From NCBI GenBank assembly GCA_040754295.1, contig JBFMCQ010000006.1, positions 1 through 64,000 of the forward strand: a stretch of 64,000 bases of DNA, read 5' to 3'. The notes under the pieces are model-generated. The model was given only the letters and a program-made list of their open reading frames with translations. It did not search any database and had not been told where the DNA came from. The stretch comes from Solimonas sp040754295 (lineage in GTDB: Bacteria > Pseudomonadota > Gammaproteobacteria > Nevskiales > Nevskiaceae). Position 1 is the stretch's first letter; each line of letters starts with the position of its first letter. The translations under genes were made by a program, and so were the position numbers. Shown piece by piece: positions 27,461 through 35,117 of the stretch.

Positions 27461-29842
27461 ATGGATACAGCGAGCGCACGATCCGCCGTGGCGCACGAGC
27501 CCGCGGCGACCGCGGCGATGGCGCAATGGGTCAGGGAGACGCTGCAGGGCGGCCGATCCGCTTTCGAGCAGGCGCGTGCGATGGTCCAGCGCCTCGGTGC
27601 GCAGTTGCGCGACGGCCACTGCGAGGTCATGTTCTGGGCGCCGGAGCTGCTGGAGCGGCGCGTGCCGGATGGCGACATCTTCATCGAGGTGCTCGACGCG
27701 GACGGCGAGCTCGATCTGCAGCGTGCGCGGCAGACGGTGAGCTTCCGGCGCACGCGCGTGCCGGTCGCGCGCGTCGAGGCCTACTGCATGGCCGCGATCG
27801 ACGGCATGCAGGCCGGGCGGCGCGACCGCATCGGCAGCTTCTATTCGCTGGTCTGGCGCGATTCCGAAGAGCGCTGGAGCCGCATTCACGATCCACTCGC
27901 GGCGTCGCTGCCGTTCGGGCCGTTCGCGCCCGCGGAGTACTACGACGTGGCGGCGATGCTCGCGGCGCGCGCCGACGCCGACTACTACGCTGCGCTCGGA
28001 GGCGATGAGGTCTACAAGTTCGGGCCGGTCGCCAACATTCTCCAGGTGCACGTGCCGACGGCGACAGCCAGCAGGACGCTTGCCGGGCTCGCGCGTCACA
28101 TCCAATTGCTCGCGGAGCGTGTGCGCCAGGATGGCGAGCGCGGGCCGGCGGAGCGCATCTTTCTCGGCTACGACGCGCTCCAGTTGCTGCCGGTGGAGCC
28201 GACGATCGTCTACGAGGCCGGGCCGGATTTCTGGACCGAGACGGAAGAGGGCGAGGCCAGGCTCAGCGTCGATCTGCGCCAGCCGGACACGACGAACTGG
28301 GGTTACGACGTCGTCATCTCCGGGATGGCGACCGTAAATCCGGCGCTGCTCGAAAGCGGGCGCCCGGACGAGCTCGTCGATCTCGCAGCCGCACTGCACA
28401 ATTTTCCCGGCAAGCCGAAGAAGCTGATTCTGGACGTGGTGTTCGGGCACAGCGACAACCAGGGACTGGGCATCCTCAATCACCACTTCTTCGCCGGGCC
28501 GAACATGTACGGCCAGAACATCAACTACCGGCATCCGGTCGTGCGCGCGGTGCTGCTGGAGATGCAGCGGCGCAAGGTGAATTTCGGCGCCGATGGCGTG
28601 CGCGTCGACGGCGCCCAGGACTTCAAATGGTGGGATACCGACACGCAGACGCTGCGCCATGACGACGAGTACCTGCAGGAGATGGCCGACGTCGTGCAGG
28701 AAGCCGCGGGCCGCAAATTCCGCCCGTGGTTCATCTTCGAGGACGGCCGTCCGTGGCCGGACGAGGACTGGGAGCTGAGCTCGGACTACTACGCGGTGAT
28801 CGAGCAGCAGCGCGATCCGGACGTGTTCCAGTGGGGGCCGCTGACATTCGCGCACAACACACCGTTTCTCTACACGTTCTGGCTGACGAAGTACTGGCGC
28901 ATCGAGGAGATCCTGCGCCGCGGTGCGAACTGGATCTCCGGCTGCGCCAATCACGACACGCTGCGCCGCGGCACGCAGATCAGTCCCAAGCTCAACGTGA
29001 ACACGCGCCTGGGCGAGACGCGCATGGAGATCCTCGACCGGGCCTACGATCATGCCGCCGCGCAGATGCTGACCTACGCCTGCTTCCCCGGCGTGCCGAT
29101 GGACTTCCTCAATGCGATGGCGCGTGCGTCCTGGGGCTTCATCCGCAATCAGGACGACCGCTACGGCGTGAAGATCGTCGCCGAGGAGGCGATCTCGTTC
29201 AAATGGCAGGTCGATGCCTACACCTATCTGCAGCCCGGCCACTTCCGGCGGCTGAAGTCGCTCGGTTACGAGACGCGCGAAGCGCTCGGGCGCTTCTTCG
29301 AGATCCTGCCGGCGCTGGTCGAAGTCACGCACTACGATCTCGAGGTCATCGCCAAGCTGCTCAACGCCGTCGATCCGCCGCTCGACGGGCCGCTGCCCTT
29401 CGATCCGGCGACGCTCAAGCAGATCGCGCGGGCGTGGATGGACGACATGCACGACTACTGCAACGTCGCCAACTATCTGGAAATGCTCGGCGACGTGCAC
29501 ACCGACTACATGCTCAGGCTGCGCGAGTTCCGCAGGGTGCGGCCGTGGCTGCGCGCCAACCTCAGCGGGGCCGACCGCTTCGACTACCAGCGCCCGACGC
29601 GCGGCGCCGTCGTATTCCGCTCCTTGCGCCATGGCCCGGACGGCGAGCAGGTGTTCGCCGTCGCGCATCTCGAAGGCAAGCCTTTGCTCGACGTCGATCC
29701 GACGGCATTGCCGATCCCGGGCCTCGAAGGCGGCGGCTGGCAGGTCGCGCTGCGCTCGCCGCAGATTGGCACGGACTACCTCGGCGGGCCGATCACTCTG
29801 CGCGACAGCATGGCGGTGCTGTTCACGCGCAAACGCGGTTGA
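27461..29842 (+). CDS. GH13-family glycosidase, probably glucosylglycerol hydrolase-like
   Basis: A 793-aa protein with the GH13 (alpha-amylase clan) catalytic regions: D383 nucleophile in GVRVDGAQDFKWW, E427 acid/base in FIFEDGRPW, and D499 in SGCANHDTLRRG. The N-terminal ~230 residues and the overall length resemble proteins annotated as glucosylglycerol hydrolase (GghA type), which break down the compatible solute glucosylglycerol; this substrate is family-based and not certain. No signal peptide, so probably cytoplasmic. AGGAGA six bases before ATG 27461 fixes the start. No glucosylglycerol synthesis gene is present in the window. Confidence 0.7.
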   Translation: MDTASARSAVAHEPAATAAMAQWVRETLQGGRSAFEQARAMVQRLGAQLRDGHCEVMFWAPELLERRVPDGDIFIEVLDADGELDLQRARQTVSFRRTRVPVARVEAYCMAAIDGMQAGRRDRIGSFYSLVWRDSEERWSRIHDPLAASLPFGPFAPAEYYDVAAMLAARADADYYAALGGDEVYKFGPVANILQVHVPTATASRTLAGLARHIQLLAERVRQDGERGPAERIFLGYDALQLLPVEPTIVYEAGPDFWTETEEGEARLSVDLRQPDTTNWGYDVVISGMATVNPALLESGRPDELVDLAAALHNFPGKPKKLILDVVFGHSDNQGLGILNHHFFAGPNMYGQNINYRHPVVRAVLLEMQRRKVNFGADGVRVDGAQDFKWWDTDTQTLRHDDEYLQEMADVVQEAAGRKFRPWFIFEDGRPWPDEDWELSSDYYAVIEQQRDPDVFQWGPLTFAHNTPFLYTFWLTKYWRIEEILRRGANWISGCANHDTLRRGTQISPKLNVNTRLGETRMEILDRAYDHAAAQMLTYACFPGVPMDFLNAMARASWGFIRNQDDRYGVKIVAEEAISFKWQVDAYTYLQPGHFRRLKSLGYETREALGRFFEILPALVEVTHYDLEVIAKLLNAVDPPLDGPLPFDPATLKQIARAWMDDMHDYCNVANYLEMLGDVHTDYMLRLREFRRVRPWLRANLSGADRFDYQRPTRGAVVFRSLRHGPDGEQVFAVAHLEGKPLLDVDPTALPIPGLEGGGWQVALRSPQIGTDYLGGPITLRDSMAVLFTRKRG

Positions 29843-29941
29843 GGGCCAAGCCGCCGTGGCTTGCGTCGATCGCCGTGCCCAGTCGGCGGCAACGCGAGGG
29901 TATCGAGCGGAGCAGCGCCGGCGCCGCATCCGCGTTGCGCG

Positions 29942-30397
29942 CTACAGCGGCACGCGCGCCGGCTGCACCAGCCGCTCGAAATCCGAGTACGACATGCGCA
30001 GCAGTTCTCGGTGATTGCAGGCGTTGAAGCAGATCAGCTCGTCTTCGGCGAGCTGCGGCGAGACGAACACTTCCATGTCGTAGAGATTGCCGAACGGCGG
30101 CATCGCGCCGAGCTCGCAATCGGGGAAGCGCTCACCGAACTCGCTTTCGGCGGCGAGCACGACTTCGCGCGCACCGGCGGCTTTGCGCAGCGCTTCGGTA
30201 TGCACGTTGTGCGTCGCCGGCACGACGGCCATCGCCAGCCGGCCGTCGATCTTGACGATGACCGTCTTCGCCAGCTGCCGGCCGGGAATGTGCGCCGACT
30301 CGGCAACTTCGGCGGCCGTATAGGCCGGCGAATGCGAGATCACGGCGTAGCGCACCTTGTGGCTGTCCAGAAAGTCTCTGAGCTTCTTGAGGGCCAT
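29942..30397 (-). CDS. YbaK/ProX-type aminoacyl-tRNA deacylase family protein
   Basis: A 151-aa single-domain protein of the YbaK/ProRS-INS family, which hydrolyses mischarged aminoacyl-tRNAs. Conserved segments are YAVISHSPAYTAAEVAES, GRQLAKTVIVKIDGRLAMAV and the glycine-rich GAMPPFGNLYDMEVFVS. The start at ATG 30397 has GGAGG seven bases upstream; the frame is open to 30430. Which tRNA it edits cannot be told. It converges with the GH13 gene. Confidence 0.85.
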   Translation of the reverse strand: MALKKLRDFLDSHKVRYAVISHSPAYTAAEVAESAHIPGRQLAKTVIVKIDGRLAMAVVPATHNVHTEALRKAAGAREVVLAAESEFGERFPDCELGAMPPFGNLYDMEVFVSPQLAEDELICFNACNHRELLRMSYSDFERLVQPARVPL

Positions 30398-30475
30398 GGC
30401 TGCCTCCGGTTCTACTGGACGGGAATGCATCCTACGCCTGTGGCGGCGGCGTGGCGCCCCCGCGTCAAGGCTCGT

Positions 30476-31126
30476 TCAGGCCCCGAGCGCGGAGACGTGG
30501 CGCTGCAGCCACTCGCCGGCAAGGGTCGCGACCTCTTCCAGCGTGCCCGGCTCTTCGAACAGGTGCGTGGCGCCGGCGACGATCGCCAGCTCCTTGGGCG
30601 CTCGCAGCTGCGCGTAGGCCTGCTTGTTCAGCTCGATGACCGGCTCGTCGGCGCCGCCGACGATCAGCACCGTCGGCGCGGTCACGGCCGGGAGGTTTTC
30701 GAGCGCCAGATCCGGGCGTCCGCCGCGCGCGACGACGGCGGCGACGTCGGTCTTCAGCTGCGCGGCGGCGTTGAGCGCGGCGGCCGCCCCGGTGCTCGCG
30801 CCGAAGTAGGCGAGCGGCAGCGCAGCGACGCGGTGATGGCGGCGCGTCCACGCGGTCGCGTCGAGCAGGCGGCGCGTCAGCAGGCCGATATCGAAACGCG
30901 TCTCGTAGCGGCGGTCCTCGGCTTCGGTGAGCAGATCGAACAGCAGCGTCGCGAAGCGGCGCCCGGCGAGCGCGGACGCGACGAAGCGGTTGCGGCTGCT
31001 GCGCCGGCTGCTGCCGCTGCCGTGCACGAAGACGACGAGCCCGCGCGGATTCGGCGGCAGCGTCAGGTCGCCGTCGAGCCGTGCGTCGGTCAGCTCGAGC
31101 ACGACCGGCTCCTCGGTGGTGCTCAT
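30476..31126 (-). CDS. Alpha/beta hydrolase (dienelactone hydrolase-like)
   Basis: A 216-aa alpha/beta hydrolase. The strand and oxyanion region is GLVVFVHGSGSSRRSSRN, the nucleophile elbow is AYFGASTGAAAALNAAA (Ser), and a late acid/His region is IVGGADEPVIELN and GATHLFEEPG. Start ATG 31126 overlaps the stop of the upstream phosphoribosyltransferase gene by four bases. The two activities are found as one fused polypeptide in many bacteria, so this is the split form. Substrate unknown. Confidence 0.85.
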   Translation of the reverse strand: MSTTEEPVVLELTDARLDGDLTLPPNPRGLVVFVHGSGSSRRSSRNRFVASALAGRRFATLLFDLLTEAEDRRYETRFDIGLLTRRLLDATAWTRRHHRVAALPLAYFGASTGAAAALNAAAQLKTDVAAVVARGGRPDLALENLPAVTAPTVLIVGGADEPVIELNKQAYAQLRAPKELAIVAGATHLFEEPGTLEEVATLAGEWLQRHVSALGA

Positions 31127-31773
31127 GCATGCGCCCCGGCGGAGAGCTGCAGCTCCGACATCAGGCGGATCACGTCCTCGTCGGTGAGCTGCCGGAAGTC
31201 CTCGTAGTACGCACCGACCGCCCCCTCGAAGAAGTCGGGGAGCTGGGCGGCGACGAAGTCGTCGACCAGGCTGCGGAAGCGGGCGGCGGTTTCCGGCGGC
31301 GCCACACCGACGGCGACGACGATGCGCGCCGGCCGGTCGGCGCGCAGCTCGGCGACCGCGGCCTGCAGCGTGAGGCCGGTGGCGACGCCATCGTCGACGA
31401 GGATCGCGCAACGGCCTTGCGCCGATGTGCGCGGGCGCCCGCCGCTGTACAGCGCGCGGCGCCGGCGCGCTTCGCTGCGCTGCGCGGCGATTGCGCGCTC
31501 CAGCCATGCCGGGTCCGCGCGCCGCCGCTCCTCTTCGTTGAACACCGGCTCACCGAATTCGGTGACGGCACCGATGCCATACTCGGGCTGCCACGGATGG
31601 CCGATCTTGCGCGGGATGACGAGATCGAGCGGCAGCTGCAGGCGCCGCGCGATCACGGCGGCGAGCGCAACGCCGCCGCGCGGAAGCGCGTAGAGGATTG
31701 CCGGTTCGTGTATGCGCGTCGACAGCGCATCGGCGAGCAGATTCCCGGCATGTTCGCGGTTGCGAAAGCGCAT
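31123..31773 (-). CDS. Phosphoribosyltransferase-family protein
   Basis: A 216-aa type I PRTase fold protein. The PRPP-binding loop is AILVDDGVATGLTLQAAV, and the N-terminal ILYALPRGGVALAAVIA is typical of this ComF-unrelated group. No nucleobase specificity can be read. Start: ATG 31773 with GGAG ten bases upstream; the upstream open sequence is not conserved in character. It is coupled to the hydrolase gene by a 4-bp overlap. Confidence 0.85.
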   Translation of the reverse strand: MRFRNREHAGNLLADALSTRIHEPAILYALPRGGVALAAVIARRLQLPLDLVIPRKIGHPWQPEYGIGAVTEFGEPVFNEEERRRADPAWLERAIAAQRSEARRRRALYSGGRPRTSAQGRCAILVDDGVATGLTLQAAVAELRADRPARIVVAVGVAPPETAARFRSLVDDFVAAQLPDFFEGAVGAYYEDFRQLTDEDVIRLMSELQLSAGAHA

Positions 31774-31922
31774 CGCGGTGCTCCGATATGGGGCGACGTC
31801 AGGTTTACGACCGCAGCGCTTCTGCCGAGTTGCAGCGCAGCTGAACGCGCCGGTCATGCCTGCGCGTGGTGCACGCCAGCGCAAGGAGCGGCGATCGATC
31901 GTAGTCGCCTGCGCGAAAGCAA

Positions 31923-31944
31923 CAAGCCCGCCGAAGCGGGCTTG
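31923..31944 (-). terminator. Terminator of tRNA-Glu
   Basis: Minus-strand hairpin CAAGCCCGC-TTCG-GCGGGCTTG with a UUCG tetraloop, followed by TTGCTTTC. It lies 11 bp beyond the tRNA CCA end. Confidence 0.8.
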
Positions 31945-31950
31945 ATCGCA

Positions 31951-32077
31951 AATATGGCGCTCCTACCGGGATTCGAACCCGGGTTTAAGCCTTGAGAGGG
32001 CTCCGTCCTAGGCCTCTAGACGATAGGAGCATGGAAGAATCGTGCTGTAAGGGCGGCGCGAGGGCGCGTATTATACG
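31951..32077. repeat. 127-nt direct duplication, left copy
   Basis: Bases 31951-32077 are identical to 32178-32304 and directly abut the 100-N gap. The shared block contains the tRNA-Glu gene and its -10 region. Its length equals a common de Bruijn k-mer size, which suggests overlapping contig ends. Confidence 0.9.
31955..32030 (-). tRNA. tRNA-Glu (CTC), copy left of the gap
   Basis: A 76-nt tRNA on the minus strand including an encoded CCA. The acceptor stem pairs GCTCCTA with TAGGAGC; the D arm TCGTCTAGAGGCCTAGGA is characteristic of tRNA-Glu; the anticodon stem GAGCC/GGCTT has a loop CTCTCAA with anticodon CTC; the T arm is CGGGTTCGAATCCCG. It is identical to the copy at 32182-32257. Whether two genes exist is uncertain because of the assembly gap between them. 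Confidence 0.95.
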
Positions 32078-32177
32078 NNNNNNNNNNNNNNNNNNNNNNN
32101 NNNNNNNNNNNNNNNNNNNNNNNNNNNNNNNNNNNNNNNNNNNNNNNNNNNNNNNNNNNNNNNNNNNNNNNNNNNNN
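32078..32177. other. Assembly gap (100 N)
   Basis: Exactly 100 unknown bases, the conventional placeholder for a scaffold join of unknown size. Confidence 0.99.
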
Positions 32178-32304
32178 AATATGGCGCTCCTACCGGGATT
32201 CGAACCCGGGTTTAAGCCTTGAGAGGGCTCCGTCCTAGGCCTCTAGACGATAGGAGCATGGAAGAATCGTGCTGTAAGGGCGGCGCGAGGGCGCGTATTA
32301 TACG
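32178..32304. repeat. 127-nt direct duplication, right copy
   Basis: Identical to 31951-32077. It begins at the first base after the N run and ends six bases before the pcnB start codon. Confidence 0.9.
32182..32257 (-). tRNA. tRNA-Glu (CTC), copy right of the gap
   Basis: Same 76-nt sequence and structure as the copy at 31955-32030. This copy has a complete promoter upstream (32297-32324). It is either a second gene of a tandem array or the same gene duplicated by the scaffold join. Confidence 0.85.
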
Positions 32305-32324
32305 CGGCCCATGAATTGGCTCAA
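32295..32324 (-). promoter_or_regulatory. tRNA-Glu promoter with near-symmetric -10 shared with pcnB
   Basis: On the minus strand TTGAGC (32324-32319), a 16-bp spacer and a perfect TATAAT (32302-32297) precede tRNA-Glu, followed by the GC-rich discriminator ACGCGCCC typical of stringently controlled stable-RNA promoters. The -35 lies inside the first codons of pcnB. Read on the plus strand the same site gives TATTAT (32296-32301), which would start transcription about 3 nt before the pcnB ATG. Confidence 0.75.
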
Positions 32325-33660
32325 GACGTTACTTCCCCGCAAAAACAAGAGGTCCGCGCATATCGAACCCCGACGCGTCCCCCGGTCCGAGCACCCCATC
32401 TCACGGAGCCAGTTCACGCAGGGCACTCTGCGCACGCTCTACGGGTTGAAGGACGCAGGTTACGAGGCCTACGTCGTCGGCGGCGGTGTGCGCGACATTC
32501 TGGCGGGTCAGCGCCCGAAGGACTTCGATATCGCGACCAACGCGCACCCTGAAGAGGTGCGCCGGATCTTCCGCTCCTGCCGCCTGGTCGGCCGTCGCTT
32601 CCTCATCTGCCATGTGCGCTGGGGCCAGGAGGTCGTCGAGGTGACGACCTTCCGCGGCGCGATCACCGACGAGCACGAGCGCGACGAAACCGGCCGGATT
32701 CTCGCCGACAATCTTTACGGCACGCTCGAAACCGATGCGTTCCGGCGCGATTTCACCGTCAACGCCCTCTATTACGACATCCGCGATCACTCCATCATCG
32801 ACTTCGCCGGCGGCCTGGACGACATGCAGCGCCGCGCGATCCGTCTGATCGGCGATCCCGAGCTGCGTTATCGGGAGGATCCGGTGCGCATGCTGCGCGC
32901 GGTGCGCATCGCCAACAAGCTCGGCTTCACGATCGAGCAGCACAGCGCGGCGCCGATTCCGAAGCTCGCCGGCCTGCTGCGAGAGATTCCGCCGGCGCGC
33001 CTGTTCGACGAGGTGATCAAGCTGCTGCAGTCGCGCGACGCCGCGGCCAATTTCGAGGGCCTGGAGCGTTACGGGCTGCTCGAGCAGCTGATGCCGGTGG
33101 CGCACGCGGCGCTCCGCGACGAGCGCTATGCCGGCTTCATCCGCCAGGGGTTGAGCAACACCGCCGAGCGGCTCGCCAACGAGCAGTCCGTGAGCCCGGC
33201 CTTCCTCTACGCCGTGCTGCTGTGGCCGGGCGTCGCGCAGGAGTTCCGCCGGCTCGTCGAGGCCGAGGGGCAGCATGCCAACGTCGCGATCGCGCAGGCG
33301 GCCGAAGCGACACTGGCGCGCGCGCAGCAGCGCATCATGATCCCGAAGCGCTTTTCGCTGCCGATGCGCGAGATCTGGGTCCTGCAGCCGCGCTTCGACG
33401 CCCCGAAGGGCGGGCGCGCTAAGCGCCTGCTGACGCATCCGCGCTTCCGCGCGGCGTATGACTTTCTGATGCTGCGTGCCGGCATCGGCGAAGTGCCGCA
33501 GGCGCTGGCCGACTGGTGGACGCGCGCGCAGCTCGCGCCTGAGTTGCCCCCGCCGCCCGATGCAGCCGCCGAGCCCGCTGCGCCGGCGAAGCGCAAGCGC
33601 CGCCGCCGGCGCAGCGGCCGGCGGCGCGAGGGCGCGCCGGCCAACCCGCCGTCGCAATGA
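32311..33660 (+). CDS. pcnB: Poly(A) polymerase I
   Basis: A 449-aa nucleotidyltransferase that adds poly(A) tails and so promotes RNA decay. GGGVRDILAGQRPKDFDIATN holds the GG motif and the catalytic D71 and D73; RRDFTVNALYYDI and RMLRAVRIANKLGF follow. The long C-terminus ends in an Arg-rich tail (KRKRRRRRRSGRRREG), as in PcnB rather than CCA-adding enzymes. No Shine-Dalgarno precedes the ATG, and a -10-like element lies 9-15 bases upstream, so the mRNA may have almost no leader. It overlaps folK by four bases. Confidence 0.92.
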   Translation: MNWLKTLLPRKNKRSAHIEPRRVPRSEHPISRSQFTQGTLRTLYGLKDAGYEAYVVGGGVRDILAGQRPKDFDIATNAHPEEVRRIFRSCRLVGRRFLICHVRWGQEVVEVTTFRGAITDEHERDETGRILADNLYGTLETDAFRRDFTVNALYYDIRDHSIIDFAGGLDDMQRRAIRLIGDPELRYREDPVRMLRAVRIANKLGFTIEQHSAAPIPKLAGLLREIPPARLFDEVIKLLQSRDAAANFEGLERYGLLEQLMPVAHAALRDERYAGFIRQGLSNTAERLANEQSVSPAFLYAVLLWPGVAQEFRRLVEAEGQHANVAIAQAAEATLARAQQRIMIPKRFSLPMREIWVLQPRFDAPKGGRAKRLLTHPRFRAAYDFLMLRAGIGEVPQALADWWTRAQLAPELPPPPDAAAEPAAPAKRKRRRRRSGRRREGAPANPPSQ

Positions 33661-34139
33661 GCCGTGCCTACATCGGCCTGGGCGCGAATCTCGGAGATCC
33701 CGCTGCACGCCTGCGCCTGGCGCTGGCCGAGATCGCCGCGCTCGGCGAGATCGTAGCGGTCTCGCCGTTCTACCGCAGTGCACCGATGGGGCCGGCGGAC
33801 CAGCCGGATTTCTGCAATGCGGTCTGCGTGATCGAAACCCCGCTTGCCCCGGCCGCGCTGATGGACGCCCTGCTGGCGATCGAGCGCGGCATGGGCCGCG
33901 TGCGTCAGGCGAAGTGGGGGCCGCGGACGATCGATCTCGATCTGCTGCACATCGACCGCGTCGTGCTCGACAGCGCCGGGCTGCGGCTGCCGCATCCCGG
34001 CATCGCGACGCGCAATTTCGTGCTCGTTCCGATGGCCGACATCGCACCCGATCTGCAGGTGCCCGGCCTCGGCCGCGTCGCCGACGCGGCGGCGCGCGTG
34101 GGTCGCGCCGGGCTGGCGCCGTGGAGCCCGCAGCCGTAG
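33657..34139 (+). CDS. folK: 6-hydroxymethyl-7,8-dihydropterin pyrophosphokinase
   Basis: A 160-aa folate-biosynthesis kinase transferring pyrophosphate from ATP to the pterin. IGLGANLGDPAARLR at the N-terminus, YRSAPMGPADQPDFCNAV, and the signature WGPRTIDLDLLHID with catalytic acidic residues, then LPHPGIATRNFVLVPMADI. Translationally coupled to pcnB by ATGA. The pcnB-folK-panB order is common in gammaproteobacteria. Confidence 0.95.
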   Translation: MSRAYIGLGANLGDPAARLRLALAEIAALGEIVAVSPFYRSAPMGPADQPDFCNAVCVIETPLAPAALMDALLAIERGMGRVRQAKWGPRTIDLDLLHIDRVVLDSAGLRLPHPGIATRNFVLVPMADIAPDLQVPGLGRVADAAARVGRAGLAPWSPQP

Positions 34140-34202
34140 AGGCGCGCCGGCCGTGCAGGGCCGCTTTGTTATAGTCCGCGCCTGTTCGGTGGGACTCATT
34201 CC

Positions 34203-35117
34203 ATGGATGCAAAACCCGTCAACGTCGCCGAGCTGCGCCGCATGCGCGCGGCCGGCGAGAAGATCGCCTGCCTGACCTGCTACGACGCGAGCTTCGCGCT
34301 GATCGAGGACCGCGCCGGCGTCGACGTCGTCCTGATCGGCGATTCGCTCGGCATGGTCATCCACGGCGGCACGACGACGACGCCGGTCACGGTCGACGCG
34401 ATCGTCTATCACTCCAGGTGCGTCGCGCCGCATCTGCAGCGGGCGTTTCTGATGGCGGACCTGCCGTTCCTGTCCTACGCCACGCTGGAGCGCGCGCTCG
34501 ACGCGTCGCAGCGGGTGATGCAGGAGGGCGGCGCCAAGATGGTGAAGCTCGAAGGCGGCCGCGAGCAGGCGGCGATCGTCGAGTATCTGGCCGTGCGCGG
34601 CGTGCCGGTCTGCGCGCACCTGGGTTTGCGGCCGCAGTTCGTGCACAAAATGGGCAGCTTCAAGGTGCAGGGCCGCGACGAGGCCGCCGCCGAGGCGATG
34701 CTGCACGATGCCCAGGTGCTGGCCGAAGCCGGTGCGGACCTGCTGCTGCTCGAGTGCATTCCGGCCGAGCTGGGCAAGCGCATCACCGAGGCCTCGCCGG
34801 TGCCGGTGATCGGCATTGGCGCGGGGCAGGATGTCGACGGCCAGATCCTCGTGCTGCATGACATCCTGCACGTCTCACCGATGGTCACGCTCGGCCGCAC
34901 GCCGCGCTTCGTGAAGAACTACATGCAGGGGGCGCCGGACATCGAGTCCGCGATTCGCGCCTACGTGCACGAGGTCAAGTCCGGCGCGTACCCGGCGCAT
35001 GAGCATTGCTTCGACGCGGCGCCATCAGTGCCGGCCGCCGTCGCTCGACGTGCGGCGCAGGTGCTCAGCGGCGAAACTGCCGCGGCCGCGACGGTGCGCC
35101 GGAAGCGGGACACATGA
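34203..35117 (+). CDS. panB: 3-methyl-2-oxobutanoate hydroxymethyltransferase
   Basis: First enzyme of pantoate synthesis; it transfers a hydroxymethyl group from 5,10-methylene-THF to ketoisovalerate. ACLTCYDASFALIEDRAGVD, VLIGDSLGMVIHGG, AHLGLRPQFVHKMGSFKVQG and GIGAGQDVDGQILVLHDI are all family signatures. At 304 aa it has a C-terminal extension of about 40 residues past the usual 264. The last 4 nt overlap panC. Confidence 0.95.
   Translation: MDAKPVNVAELRRMRAAGEKIACLTCYDASFALIEDRAGVDVVLIGDSLGMVIHGGTTTTPVTVDAIVYHSRCVAPHLQRAFLMADLPFLSYATLERALDASQRVMQEGGAKMVKLEGGREQAAIVEYLAVRGVPVCAHLGLRPQFVHKMGSFKVQGRDEAAAEAMLHDAQVLAEAGADLLLLECIPAELGKRITEASPVPVIGIGAGQDVDGQILVLHDILHVSPMVTLGRTPRFVKNYMQGAPDIESAIRAYVHEVKSGAYPAHEHCFDAAPSVPAAVARRAAQVLSGETAAAATVRRKRDT

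Noticed and set aside
31955..32257. Two separate tRNA-Glu genes as an established tandem array
   Set aside because: The identity of the copies ends exactly at the assembly gap on both sides, so the second copy may be an overlap artefact; copy number left open.
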